The notes under the pieces were generated by a model that worked only from the letters and a program-made list of their open reading frames with translations, was not told the origin of the DNA and did not search any database. Of a stretch of DNA of 64,000 bases, positions 35,686-44,584 are shown one piece after another. Position 1 is the stretch's first letter; every line of letters begins with the position of its first letter. Source of the DNA: Plut-88900 sp963668115 (GTDB lineage: Bacteria; Chloroflexota; Dehalococcoidia; Plut-88900); contig OY764147.1 in NCBI GenBank assembly GCA_963668115.1, positions 620,001 through 684,000 on the forward strand, written 5' to 3'. The position numbers were made by a program, and so were the translations under genes.

Positions 35686-37146
35686 ATGACCGACATCCTG
35701 GTTACCGGCGCAACCATCATCACCATGGACCCATCCCGACGCGTCATCGAAGACGGCGCCCTCGCCATCGAAGCTGATCGGATAGTAGCAGTCGGCCCCC
35801 GGGCCGAAATCGAACCCTCACACTCCGTTCCCACTGTGATAGACGCTGGCCGAATGGTCTGCCTCCCCGGCCTTATCGACGTGCACGGTCACGCCGGCCA
35901 CGCCCTCGTCAAGACCATGGACCACGACTCCTTTGGTCGTTGGCGGGAGACCGTCGAGCTAATCTACGCCGAGGGCACCGACGAAGAGTTCTGGTACGCC
36001 GAGGCCTCGCTGGCCGCGCTGGAAAGGCTGAAGTTCGGCACGACCTGCGGCCTCAGCTACTTCGGCGGGGGCCGCATGCTCATCCGCACTGACGACCCCG
36101 TCTACGCCAACCGCCACTGCGAAGCCGTCTCGGCGGTCGGTATCCGGGAGTTCCTCGCCGTAGGCCCGAGCTCCCCACCCTTCCCCCGGCGCTTCACCAG
36201 GTGGGACGCCGACGGTCAACACGAGTACATGGCCGACTTTGACCAGCAGATGGATTCCACCGAGGAGATTATCAAGACCTGGAACGGCGCCGCCGATGGC
36301 CGGATGAATGTCTGCCTCACCTCCTCCACCATGAACATGACCCGGCCCCCTTACGCCGGCAAACCCATGGACGAGCTAAAGGCTGAAGCCAATGCCGTGC
36401 GTGACATGGCTGACAGGCTCGGCGTCCTTCTCACTCAGGACGGCCACGCCGCCGGCACGATAGCCTTTGCTCACAAGGAGCTGGGCATCCTCGGCCCCGA
36501 CGTAATTCTCTCCCACAGCGTTGGCCTCACCGACGAAGAGATCACCATCTGCGCCGAAACCGACACCAAGATCGCCCACAACCCTAGCTCCCCGAACTCC
36601 TACCCCGCCCGCTGTCCTGTTCCCCAGCTCCTCGACGCCGGTGTCACGGTGGCCCTGGGCTCAGATGCCGCCTCCCCCGACATGAACTACGACATGTTCC
36701 GCCACATGTACTCCTGCATGCGCCAGCACCGCGCCCAGTTCGGCGAGGGTGCCTACATACCCCCCGGCAAGGTCCTGGAGATGTGCACCATAGACGGTGC
36801 CCGAGCCCTGGGCTTGGACTCCGAAATCGGCTCCCTGGAGGTCGGCAAGAAGGCCGACCTCATCCTCCTCGACATGGACAAGCCCCACCTCTACCCCCTC
36901 AACATGCCCGTGCACCGCATCACTAACTTCGCCGGCGGCCAGGACGTAGACACCGTCATCGTCGACGGCAAAATCCTGATGCAAGGCCGGGTCGTCGGTA
37001 CCGTAGACGAGTCCGAAGTCCTAACCCGCGCCCAATCCGCCACCGACACCATGCTCCAACGCACCGGCCTCCACCCGAGCCTCGGCATGGGAGAAGGCTT
37101 CTGGGGCCACAGCCGCTACCCCCGCCCCTGGAACCCAAGGGACTAA
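35686..37146 (+). CDS. Amidohydrolase, cytosine-deaminase-like/TRZ-ATZ subgroup
   Basis: The 486-residue protein has LPGLIDVHGHAGHALVKTMD, the metal HxH, then TQDGHAAGTIAFAHKELGIL, ILSHSVGLTDEEI, and GSDAASPDMNYDMF, the His and Asp that complete the mononuclear site. C-terminal LGLDSEIGSLEVGKKADLIL is the family's usual closing. TRZ/ATZ members deaminate or dechlorinate triazines, SAH and similar rings, so a deaminase is likely. The next gene begins 1 bp after the stop but differs sharply in base composition. Confidence 0.92.
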   Translation: MTDILVTGATIITMDPSRRVIEDGALAIEADRIVAVGPRAEIEPSHSVPTVIDAGRMVCLPGLIDVHGHAGHALVKTMDHDSFGRWRETVELIYAEGTDEEFWYAEASLAALERLKFGTTCGLSYFGGGRMLIRTDDPVYANRHCEAVSAVGIREFLAVGPSSPPFPRRFTRWDADGQHEYMADFDQQMDSTEEIIKTWNGAADGRMNVCLTSSTMNMTRPPYAGKPMDELKAEANAVRDMADRLGVLLTQDGHAAGTIAFAHKELGILGPDVILSHSVGLTDEEITICAETDTKIAHNPSSPNSYPARCPVPQLLDAGVTVALGSDAASPDMNYDMFRHMYSCMRQHRAQFGEGAYIPPGKVLEMCTIDGARALGLDSEIGSLEVGKKADLILLDMDKPHLYPLNMPVHRITNFAGGQDVDTVIVDGKILMQGRVVGTVDESEVLTRAQSATDTMLQRTGLHPSLGMGEGFWGHSRYPRPWNPRD

Positions 37147-37147
37147 A

Positions 37148-37594
37148 ATGACCATAACGCAAGAAGAGTTCGAAGCTGTTCTAGCCAACGACATCAAGAT
37201 AATATTGGGAGACATTGTTTGGCGCAATGACGCAGACAATTCACTGGCAAAGGAGTTCAGATCTGAAATAGATACGAACTCTGGGCACCCTTTATTCATA
37301 CAAGGCCGCTACAACCCTTCAGCCGGCAAGCTCTCCTACTCTATCATTCTCCGTGGCGAAGGACGCATATATGGTCTTGATCTAGGTGCCGATCACCGTA
37401 ATCCCGACGGCATGCGCGTAGGTGAGAAACATAAGCATTCTTGGCGAGGAGGCTACCGTGACAAATGGGCATACGATCCGAGGGATATCACCGAGACTTG
37501 GGACCGGCCGGTAGATGTGTGGCGTCAGTTCTGCGTTGAAGCAAAACTGGCTCATTCGGGTAAAATGTTGCAACCTTCGATAGAGGAGGATTGA
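37148..37594 (+). CDS. Small protein of unknown function, possibly DUF6978-like, partner of the following gene
   Basis: The 148-residue protein starts MTITQEEFEAVLANDIKIIL and has ILRGEGRIYGLDLGADHRNP followed by GEKHKHSWRGGYRDKWAYDP, a pattern recalled from small DUF6978-type proteins (unverified). It is AT-richer than the flanking genes, uses different codons, and begins 1 bp after the amidohydrolase stop. It is 4 bp from the next gene, so the two form a cassette. It is not a known nuclease or kinase by eye. Possible roles include a toxin-antitoxin or defence module. Confidence 0.6.
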   Translation: MTITQEEFEAVLANDIKIILGDIVWRNDADNSLAKEFRSEIDTNSGHPLFIQGRYNPSAGKLSYSIILRGEGRIYGLDLGADHRNPDGMRVGEKHKHSWRGGYRDKWAYDPRDITETWDRPVDVWRQFCVEAKLAHSGKMLQPSIEED

Positions 37595-37598
37595 TGCC

Positions 37599-38447
37599 AT
37601 GAATGCCATTGAACTCTGTTCATCTATCGCTATGACTATGCCGCCCCTCTTCGAATGCTCGCCAGCTCCACGAGAAGGCATACGCGTGCGCACTCCCTTG
37701 CTATACCCTGACGGAGGAATGATAGACGTCTTCGTATTGGAGCGCGATGACGAGTATTTCGTTACGGATTTCGGGGAGGCATTAGGGTGGCTCAAAATGC
37801 AGTCTTTTAGTGCCCAGCGAAACCCGCGGGAACAGCTAATGGTAAAGGATGTCTGCCAAACCTTAGGCATTGAACTATTTCGCGGGCAGTTGACACTCCG
37901 ATGCAGAATGCACGAAACCTTGGCAGAACACGTCCTCCGTGTCGCTCAAGCAGTTGTGAGGGTGTCTGACTTGTGGTTCAGCCTAAGTAATGGGTCTCCG
38001 CAGGCCACTGTTGCTAAGAAGACGGAGCAGGTTGCCGAATTGTCGCCTGTCCAGCGCAAGAAGCTGTCACCAACCACCGCCGACGAGGTTGATCAATGGT
38101 TGCACGCGAGAAATATACGTTTTGAACGCGAAGTCACTCATACCGGTAAGTCAGGGCAGAACTGGAAGGTTGACTTCCAGACCTACACAACTGAACGTAT
38201 CGCACTGGTTTTTCTCTTGACTGCCGGAAACCGTAGAACTACACGCAGGGTAGCTGAGCATGCTCTAGCAGGATGCGTAGACTTGATTGGACTACGAGAC
38301 AGCCGCCCTTCCCTAGCATTGGTCTCTCTATTCGACGATAGGAAAAAAATATGGCGCACAGAGGACTTCACTCTGCTTAACCCTTACGCCGAAGTCGTCA
38401 AATGGTCGCAACGAGATGAACTGGAGCGCATCCTGACTACGCGATGA
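37599..38447 (+). CDS. DUF1828/DUF1829-type protein
   Basis: The 282-residue protein has an N-terminal block, RTPLLYPDGGMIDVFVLERD with YFVTDFGEALGWLK, that matches DUF1828, and a C-terminal block (QNWKVDFQTYTTERIALVFL) resembling DUF1829. Such proteins recur in variable islands with no settled function. Base composition is AT-richer than the flanks, as for its partner 4 bp upstream, which suggests recent transfer. A DUF1829 nuclease-like fold has been suggested, but no catalytic residues can be assigned here. Confidence 0.68.
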   Translation: MNAIELCSSIAMTMPPLFECSPAPREGIRVRTPLLYPDGGMIDVFVLERDDEYFVTDFGEALGWLKMQSFSAQRNPREQLMVKDVCQTLGIELFRGQLTLRCRMHETLAEHVLRVAQAVVRVSDLWFSLSNGSPQATVAKKTEQVAELSPVQRKKLSPTTADEVDQWLHARNIRFEREVTHTGKSGQNWKVDFQTYTTERIALVFLLTAGNRRTTRRVAEHALAGCVDLIGLRDSRPSLALVSLFDDRKKIWRTEDFTLLNPYAEVVKWSQRDELERILTTR

Positions 38448-38549
38448 TCACTCCCCATATTTGCACACATACCTTTCCCTCAATCCCCCCATGATATCCT
38501 ACCCCCCACCCCTCCAAACTCCTCCCCACATAACTAGGAGCATGAACCA

Positions 38550-39773
38550 ATGAAAATCTCCTACTTCCACCTGATGCCCTACCAGGACCTCCCCCGAGAC
38601 TTCGAGTCCAAGTACCGCAGCGCGTGGGTAGACCTCCCCAACGAGCACTTCGATCCCGAGAAGGGTGGCCAGTACTACCGGGACTACATCGCCCAGCTTC
38701 AGCACGCCGACTCCCTCGGCTTCGACGGCATCTGTGTCAACGAGCATCACTGCAACGCCTACGGCCTGATGCCCTCGCCCAACCTGATGGCCAGCATCCT
38801 TACCCAGACCACGTCCAATGCGGCGCTTATAGTCCTCGGGAACAGCCTCGCCCTCTATCAGCCTCCCCTCCGTGTCGCAGAAGAAATGGCGATGCTAGAC
38901 ATAATGAGCAACGGCAGGCTCGTGGCAGGGTTCCCGGTGGGCACCTCTATGGACACGACCTTCTCCTACGGGCAAGTACCGCTGCAGTTGCGAGAACGAC
39001 ACTCCGAAGCCCATGACTTGATAATGAAGTCCTGGTCCGAGCGTAAGCCCTTCGCCTTCAACGGCAAGTACACCAAGCTCCGCTACGTGAACATCTGGCC
39101 CCGACCCCTCCAGCAGCCCCACCCCCCGGTCTGGATCCCCGGCAGCGGCAGCCTCGAGACCTGGGACTGGGTCCTCAACCGCAACTACGTCTACTGCTAC
39201 CTGAGCTACTTCGGCTACCAGAGGGCGGAAAAGGTGGTACAGGGCTACTGGAACACCGTCGCCGAGCGAGGCATCGACGACAACCCCCACAGGTTTGGCT
39301 TCCTCCAGCTCGTATGCGTGTCTGAAACCGACGAACAGGCCGAGAAGGACTACGCCGAGCACGTCAAATACTTCTATCAGAAGATGCTCTGGATCTACCC
39401 GCCCTTCGCCGAGGCCCCCGGCTACCGCTCCATCTACTCCATGCGGAAGTCCGTGCGCGCCCAGACCGGAAAGGAAGCAGCCAAGGCGGCCCTGGAGATG
39501 GGTTGGAAGGACTACGTGGAGAAGGGCCACGTCATCGCCGGAAGCCCGACCACCGTCCGCGAACAGCTCACCGACGCCGTGAAGAGGCTCCGCATCGGCC
39601 ACCTCATGTGCCTGCTCCACATCGGCAGCATGCCCGACGAAATAGCCCGCAAGAACACGGAACTCTTTGCAAAAGAGGTCATGCCGGGGATGCAGGGCAT
39701 ATTCAGCGAATACGAAGACCCGTGGTGGCCCCAGGCTCTGAGCAAGCCCGCCGCCGCGCCGGTGGTAGGTTAG
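38550..39773 (+). CDS. LLM-class flavin-dependent oxidoreductase (luciferase-like)
   Basis: The 407-residue protein starts MKISYFHLMPYQDLPRDFES and has ADSLGFDGICVNEHHCNAYG, LIVLGNSLALYQPPLRVAEE and DIMSNGRLVAGFPVG. It is an LLM barrel of the longer subgroup with a C-terminal segment of family type. CTAGGAGC lies before the ATG; a second in-frame possibility 9 bp earlier is less likely. An alpha/beta hydrolase and an amidohydrolase follow at 19 and 17 bp, so a catabolic operon (oxygenation then hydrolysis) is likely. Confidence 0.9.
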   Translation: MKISYFHLMPYQDLPRDFESKYRSAWVDLPNEHFDPEKGGQYYRDYIAQLQHADSLGFDGICVNEHHCNAYGLMPSPNLMASILTQTTSNAALIVLGNSLALYQPPLRVAEEMAMLDIMSNGRLVAGFPVGTSMDTTFSYGQVPLQLRERHSEAHDLIMKSWSERKPFAFNGKYTKLRYVNIWPRPLQQPHPPVWIPGSGSLETWDWVLNRNYVYCYLSYFGYQRAEKVVQGYWNTVAERGIDDNPHRFGFLQLVCVSETDEQAEKDYAEHVKYFYQKMLWIYPPFAEAPGYRSIYSMRKSVRAQTGKEAAKAALEMGWKDYVEKGHVIAGSPTTVREQLTDAVKRLRIGHLMCLLHIGSMPDEIARKNTELFAKEVMPGMQGIFSEYEDPWWPQALSKPAAAPVVG

Positions 39774-39792
39774 AGAGTTTCGGAGAATAGCG

Positions 39793-40587
39793 TTGGCGGA
39801 CTTTAGAGAATCAATGTTCTCCCTGCGAAAGAGAAAGTTCGATATCCAGATGGTTGATGGTGGCTCGGGCCCCGACCTCCTCTACCTCCACGGCGAGCAA
39901 GGCTTCTCCGGCTGGGCCCCTTTCCTCGACTCCCTCGCAGAGACCTTCCACGTCTACGCTCCCGCCCATCCGGGAGTCGCCGAGTCCGTCGGGCTGGAAG
40001 GGCTTGACGACCTTTGGGACCTCGTCCTCTTCTACGAAGAGCTGATGACTGCGCTGGGAATCGAAGGCGCAGCAGTGATAGGCCATTCCTACGGCGGCAT
40101 GATAGCAGCGGAGTTGGCCGCCCACCGCAAGGGCCTCGTGTCCCGACTCGCCCTCGTCTCCTCCCTCGGCCTGTGGCTCGACGAATCCCCCACCCTCGAC
40201 TTCTTCACCCTCACCCCATCCGAGGAGCCCCAAGCCTTCTGGTTCAACCCCGAGTGCCAAGCCGCAAAATCTACCTTTGTCATGCCCGACGACCCCGAAG
40301 CCAGGCAGGAAGCCATGATCGAACGGGCCAAAACCCTCTCCTCCATCGGCAAGTTCATCTGGCCCATACCCGACCGCGGCCTCCCCAAACGCGCCCACCG
40401 CATCGACGCCCCAACCCTCCTCGTATGGGGAGACTCCGACACCATTGTCCCGCCCGAGTACGCCGAAGCATTCCGAGACCTCATTCCCGGCTCCGAACTG
40501 GATATCATAGACAACTGCGGCCATCTGCCCCAATACGAACGCCCCGACCGCTTCGTGATTTCGGTCTCGGCGTTCCTGAGCCGTTAG
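39793..40587 (+). CDS. Alpha/beta hydrolase
   Basis: TTG start (MADFRESMFSLRKRK) after GGAGA. The 264-residue protein has the nucleophile elbow VIGHSYGGMIAAEL, the oxyanion HGEQGFSGWAPFLDS, Asp in LLVWGDSDTIVPPEY and His in DNCGHLPQYERPDRF, a complete triad. These hydrolases open esters, lactones or C-C bonds after oxygenation. It lies between an LLM oxidoreductase and an amidohydrolase, as in meta-cleavage-like pathways. No signal peptide. Confidence 0.92.
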   Translation: MADFRESMFSLRKRKFDIQMVDGGSGPDLLYLHGEQGFSGWAPFLDSLAETFHVYAPAHPGVAESVGLEGLDDLWDLVLFYEELMTALGIEGAAVIGHSYGGMIAAELAAHRKGLVSRLALVSSLGLWLDESPTLDFFTLTPSEEPQAFWFNPECQAAKSTFVMPDDPEARQEAMIERAKTLSSIGKFIWPIPDRGLPKRAHRIDAPTLLVWGDSDTIVPPEYAEAFRDLIPGSELDIIDNCGHLPQYERPDRFVISVSAFLSR

Positions 40588-40604
40588 CCCCAAGGAGATA
40601 AAAA

Positions 40605-41726
40605 ATGGCCAGCTACAGAGTGATCTCCTCCGATTCCCACATCATGGAGACCCCTGACCTTTGGTCCGAAAGAATAGACAGCCGGTTCAGGGAAAGAGCC
40701 CCCAGGGTCGTCTCCGAGGAGAACGGCGACTGGTGGTACATAGACGGGCATCGCACTAACTCTTTCCAGGGCGGTTCTTTCGCTGGAGTGAGGTTCGACA
40801 GGCCGGAAGACCTCAAGATGTACGCCCGCTGGGAGGAAGTGAGGCCCGGCGCCTTCAGCGTGGACGCAAGGCTCAAAGACCTGGACGTGGATGGCGTCGA
40901 CGGCGAAGTCCTGTACCCGACCGAAGGCCTGCTGGTCTACAACGCCGGAGACCCCGAGCTATTGACCGCAGTTTGCACCACGTATAACGACGCCATAGCC
41001 GAGTTCTGCGCCCCCGCCCCCGACCGCCTAAAGGGCATCGCCATGATAAACGTCGACGATATCGCCAGTGCCGTCGAGGAGCTTCACCGCGCTAGCAGGA
41101 TCGGCCTCGTCGGCGCCATGGTTACCGTCTATCCCCCCGAGGACAAGTCCTACGACCGACCCGAGTACGAACCCTTCTGGTCCGCCGCAGAGGAGCTGGG
41201 AATGCCCCTCAGCCTCCACGTAGCAACTGGCAGGCCGGGGCCCGGGCAGGAGTTTCAGGACCCGACCAACGTCCGCCCTGCATTCTTCGCCACCGCCGAC
41301 TACTGGGTCCGTGTCTCCCTCGCCCACATGGTCTTCTCCGGCGTCTTCGAAAGGCACCCCAACCTGAAAGTCATATCCGTGGAGCACGAGGTCGCATGGG
41401 CCCCCTTCTTCATCGAGCTGCTGGACTACACCTACACCCAGCGCGCCCACCGGGGCCCGGGCTGGCAGCGCTTCAAGCCCGGCGTCCTCCCCAGCCACTT
41501 CTTCCGCTCCAATATCCTCATCAGCTTCCAGGAGGACGGACGCGGCATCAAGGACCGTGACGCCATAGGCGTGGACAACCTCATGTGGGGGTCCGACTAC
41601 CCCCACACCGAGTCCACCTTCCCCAAGTCCCGACAGATCCTCGACGAAATCCTCGCCGGCGTCCCCGACGACGAAAAAGCCAAAATCGCGGGCGGCAACG
41701 CCGCCCGCCTCTACAACTTCAACTAA
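40605..41726 (+). CDS. Amidohydrolase, PF04909-type
   Basis: The 373-residue protein begins MASYRVISSDSHIMETPDLW, giving the DSH metal motif, and has LHVATGRPGPGQE, a His in SVEHEVAWAPFF and the late Asp in MWGSDYPHTEST. Members often decarboxylate or hydrolyse aromatic and oxygenated acids. It is the last gene of the LLM-hydrolase-amidohydrolase run and close kin of 60662-61792. Beyond it comes a 417-bp gene-free gap with repeats and the zinc-protein promoter. Confidence 0.88.
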   Translation: MASYRVISSDSHIMETPDLWSERIDSRFRERAPRVVSEENGDWWYIDGHRTNSFQGGSFAGVRFDRPEDLKMYARWEEVRPGAFSVDARLKDLDVDGVDGEVLYPTEGLLVYNAGDPELLTAVCTTYNDAIAEFCAPAPDRLKGIAMINVDDIASAVEELHRASRIGLVGAMVTVYPPEDKSYDRPEYEPFWSAAEELGMPLSLHVATGRPGPGQEFQDPTNVRPAFFATADYWVRVSLAHMVFSGVFERHPNLKVISVEHEVAWAPFFIELLDYTYTQRAHRGPGWQRFKPGVLPSHFFRSNILISFQEDGRGIKDRDAIGVDNLMWGSDYPHTESTFPKSRQILDEILAGVPDDEKAKIAGGNAARLYNFN

Positions 41727-41820
41727 CCCTCCACCCTCCTTCCCATTCCGATGCCCCGCGAGGAATCTAAGGCGCAAGCCCACCACCTACCCCTCTCTCT
41801 GTCACCCCCGCGCTTTACAT

Positions 41821-41877
41821 CGTCATTCCTGCGGAGGCAGGTCGAAGATGCGCCTATGGCGTGAATCCATCCCTCCG
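41821..41877. repeat. REP-like intergenic repeat, long variant
   Basis: CGTCATTCCTGCGGAGGCAGG is followed by TCGAAGATGCGCCTATGGCG and TGAATCCATCCCTCC. Two small hairpins are possible (CCTGC/GCAGG and CGCC-ATA-GGCG). A partial copy (CATTCCGATGCCCCGCGAGG) precedes it at 41745. Confidence 0.72.
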
Positions 41878-41918
41878 AAACACTCACCTCCATCCTAGCC
41901 CTACACCCCCGCCCCCTC

Positions 41919-41996
41919 CGTCATTCCCGACGCCGACCGGGTCGAAGATGTAAAAGATGCGCCTGGGCGTGCGCCATTAGCGTGAACCCATCCCGT
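41919..41996. repeat. REP-like intergenic repeat, expanded variant
   Basis: CGTCATTCCCGACGCCGACCGGGTCGAAGATG is followed by a duplicated AAGATGCGCC segment and GCGCCATTAGCGTGAACCCATCCC. The internal duplication is peculiar to this copy. It ends 48 bp before the zinc-protein promoter. Confidence 0.6.
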
Positions 41997-42043
41997 GGGA
42001 TAGCAAGGCATCCAGGCACGGCATTTCCGAAAGAAACCCAGGG

Positions 42044-42072
42044 TTGACATGATGCCTATCAACTGATACTCT
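42044..42072 (+). promoter_or_regulatory. Promoter of the zinc-binding protein gene
   Basis: TTGACA (42044-42049), 17-bp spacer, TACTCT (42067-42072), with transcription likely near 42079, 65 bp before the GTG start. No other gene is near, so this promoter must serve 42144-44519. Confidence 0.72.
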
Positions 42073-42075
42073 ATA

Positions 42076-42130
42076 CCGATTTAGATTGCACATCAGGCTT
42101 TATGACTCATATATAGCCTTGCTAAATCGG
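42076..42130. promoter_or_regulatory. Inverted repeat over the transcription start of the zinc-protein gene
   Basis: CCGATTTAG (42076-42084) is repeated in inverse as CTAAATCGG (42122-42130), 37 bp apart, running from the likely start site to the Shine-Dalgarno AAGGAG. It could be an operator for a metal regulator or a leader hairpin hiding the ribosome site. No Zur consensus can be claimed. Confidence 0.55.
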
Positions 42131-42143
42131 AAGGAGACCAATA

Positions 42144-44519
42144 GTGAAATTGATATATTCTCTCAATAGCTGTCTGGGACTTCTGGGCCGTACCTTTGCT
42201 GTGGCCCTTGTCCTGTTGGCGGTAGCTTTTCTTGCCGCCTGCGCGGGCGACGACCCCGCGCAGCCAACAGAAAGGCCCCAGCCCACGGCTACCTCTACCA
42301 CCGCCCCCGACCCCACCGTGCCACCGAGTCCGGACACCGCGCCCGCCGAGGAGACCCCCACACCCTCGAGACCGCCAGTCCAGGTTGTTGCAACCTCCAA
42401 CATAGTGGCCGACTGGGCCGAGGTAGTAGGCGGGGACAGGGTTGAGGTCTTCAGCCTGCATTCACCGGGCAGCGATCCGCACAATATCGTGCCGGGAGCT
42501 CGCGACGTGGCCAGAGTGGCCGACGCAGACCTTGTGCTGTCCATCGGTCTTGGACTTGAGGCCGTGTGGTTTGAGGACCTTCTCACCAACGCCAGTGCAG
42601 ATGAGTCCAGGGTGATAGCGCTCGGCGACGGTGTCGGGCCCCTGGAGTTCATGGAGATGGGCGGCCACGGCCACGATGACCACGACGATCACATGGATGA
42701 AGGCCACGATGACCACGATGATGACCACGGCAAGATGACCATTGGGCGTCTGCTAATAGGTGATGGAGAGCAGGGAAACATCTCCGTCATAGATCTGGAA
42801 ATGGGAGAGGTCGAGCAGGACCGTTTTGACGTAGGCTCACGGTCCGGCCGCATCTACTCCACCACAAGCGGCCGCTACGCAATAGCTGTTTCCTCGGATG
42901 CCAACATGGCCCACCTGTTCGATGGTGGCATATACATGGAGGCGCATGGTGACCATTTCGACCTGATCGAGGGGGACATACGCAGGCTCCCCATCGACCT
43001 GAGCGGCGACCGGCCCGTCCACATGTACGTTGGCGGTGAGTGGGCAGCCGTGTACTACGATGGCTCCGGTGACTTTGTGCTGATCAATGAGCACGAGCTT
43101 GAGGAAGAGGGAGATTCCTACCTGCCGGTCAGGATGAACGCCGGGGCAAACCACGGCGCCGTGGTCCCGATGGAAGACGACCTGTTTGCCGTATCCCTCC
43201 AGCACCCGGACTATGACCAGAACCCCGAAGAATACCGGTTGCCCATCGGTGCCGAAATCTGGGACTTGGACGGCAACGTTCTCCATACCGCCGAAGGCTG
43301 CCCCGACCTCCACGGCGATGCGGGCAACGGGCACATGGCCGTGTTCGGCTGCACCGGCGGCGTGCTGATGGTAGAAGCCCATGACGGCCACTACGAGCAC
43401 GCTTTCATATCCGCCCCGTCCGGATCTCCTGACGACTTCCGCCTCACATCCGTCTGGGGTTACTACGGACTGGACCGCTTCTTCGCTCTGGGCTCGGCGG
43501 TGGGGCTGTACGTCGTGGAGCCGGAACATGGAGAGATGGAGCTGCTCATCCCTGCCACAGAAGACCTCCGTCCCATCCAGGTCAAGCTTGGCCTTGGTGG
43601 TGAGACCCTGCTTGTCGTCATGAGTGACGGCGAGCTGCGCATGTACGACGCTCACGACGGGGACCTGCTAACGTCCAAGCGTGACTTCCTTACATCACCC
43701 GTGGAGACAGGGTTCTGGGCCCGTCCTCACCTCGCCGTGGCCCCTGGCGCCATCTTCATTACCGACTCGGTGGGAGACAGAGTGCTCCAACTGGACGAGC
43801 ACGATCTGGAGGTGGTCAGGCACTGGGACGTAACCGGAGTGCCCACCAAGATTGCTTTCGTTGGCATTGTAGGCGAGGCCGGAGGACATGACGATCATGG
43901 AGACGAAGGCCACGACGACCACGACGACCACGACGACGACCATGACGACCACGACGACGACCACGACGACCACGCCGGACACGACCACGGCCCTCTGGAC
44001 CCCCACTTCTGGTTCGACCCGAACCGGGTGAAGATCGCAGTCAACGATATTGCAGCCCGGCTTTCGGCCCTGGACCCCGATGGCGCAGGCTACTACTTCC
44101 AGAATGCCGCAGACTACGGGGAGCAGCTTGACGAGCTGCACTCCTGGATTGAAGAGCAGGTCAAGGTGGTGTCGCCGGAGCGCAGGCTGCTGGTTACGTC
44201 CCATGACACCTTCGCCTACTTCGCGGATGTCTATGGCTTTGAGGTCATCGGCGCCATCATTCCTTCCCTGGCCCCCGACGTGGAGCCCTCCGCTGAGCAC
44301 CTCGCGGAACTGGTCGAGGTGATCCGGGAGCATAACGCGCCGGCAGTGTTCAGCGAAACTACGGTCAGCGGAAAGCTGCCGCAGGCCCTGGCGAGAGAGA
44401 CCGGGGCAGTGTTTGCCCAGCTCTACGCCGACTCCCTCGGCGAAAAGGGCGCCGCAGCCGGCACATACCTCGGTATGATGCGAGCAAACGTAGAAACCCT
44501 TGTTGCGGCGCTCAGATGA
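42144..44519 (+). CDS. Zinc-binding lipoprotein: ZnuA/AztC-like solute-binding protein with an inserted AztD-like beta-propeller
   Basis: GTG start 7 nt after AAGGAG; 791 residues against about 300 for normal ZnuA. A lipoprotein signal ends at C33 (FLAAC), followed by a Thr/Pro-rich linker. Residues 80-170 are the first ZnuA half, with metal His113 in SDPHNIVPG. Residues 174-196 are His/Asp-rich. Residues about 197-578 form a beta-propeller-like domain with the AztD hallmarks NAGANHGAVV, GCPDLHGDA and FGCTGGVL. Residues 581-615 are a second His/Asp-rich run. The second ZnuA half follows: DPHFWFDPN (His621), LLVTSHDTFAYFADVYGF (His687) and YADSLG (Asp763). AztD is normally a separate periplasmic zinc chaperone. 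No permease or ATPase gene is next to it. Confidence 0.85.
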   Translation: MKLIYSLNSCLGLLGRTFAVALVLLAVAFLAACAGDDPAQPTERPQPTATSTTAPDPTVPPSPDTAPAEETPTPSRPPVQVVATSNIVADWAEVVGGDRVEVFSLHSPGSDPHNIVPGARDVARVADADLVLSIGLGLEAVWFEDLLTNASADESRVIALGDGVGPLEFMEMGGHGHDDHDDHMDEGHDDHDDDHGKMTIGRLLIGDGEQGNISVIDLEMGEVEQDRFDVGSRSGRIYSTTSGRYAIAVSSDANMAHLFDGGIYMEAHGDHFDLIEGDIRRLPIDLSGDRPVHMYVGGEWAAVYYDGSGDFVLINEHELEEEGDSYLPVRMNAGANHGAVVPMEDDLFAVSLQHPDYDQNPEEYRLPIGAEIWDLDGNVLHTAEGCPDLHGDAGNGHMAVFGCTGGVLMVEAHDGHYEHAFISAPSGSPDDFRLTSVWGYYGLDRFFALGSAVGLYVVEPEHGEMELLIPATEDLRPIQVKLGLGGETLLVVMSDGELRMYDAHDGDLLTSKRDFLTSPVETGFWARPHLAVAPGAIFITDSVGDRVLQLDEHDLEVVRHWDVTGVPTKIAFVGIVGEAGGHDDHGDEGHDDHDDHDDDHDDHDDDHDDHAGHDHGPLDPHFWFDPNRVKIAVNDIAARLSALDPDGAGYYFQNAADYGEQLDELHSWIEEQVKVVSPERRLLVTSHDTFAYFADVYGFEVIGAIIPSLAPDVEPSAEHLAELVEVIREHNAPAVFSETTVSGKLPQALARETGAVFAQLYADSLGEKGAAAGTYLGMMRANVETLVAALR

Positions 44520-44552
44520 ACCGAGGTCCAATCTCACTCAATGAGACTATGC

Positions 44553-44584
44553 GGTTTCGGGTGGCCGGCCGGCCACCCGAAACC
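44553..44584. terminator. Long perfect palindrome after the zinc-protein gene
   Basis: A 16-bp inverted repeat without loop (GGTTTCGGGTGGCCGG and its complement) begins 34 bp after the stop codon. No T-run follows, so it is a strong hairpin that may stop transcription or protect the mRNA end. The stretch 44585-45142 holds no gene that I can support. Confidence 0.6.

Noticed and set aside
38459..38549. Possible gene or terminator between the AT-rich cassette and the LLM gene
   Set aside because: Only a C-rich stretch and a ribosome site are seen.
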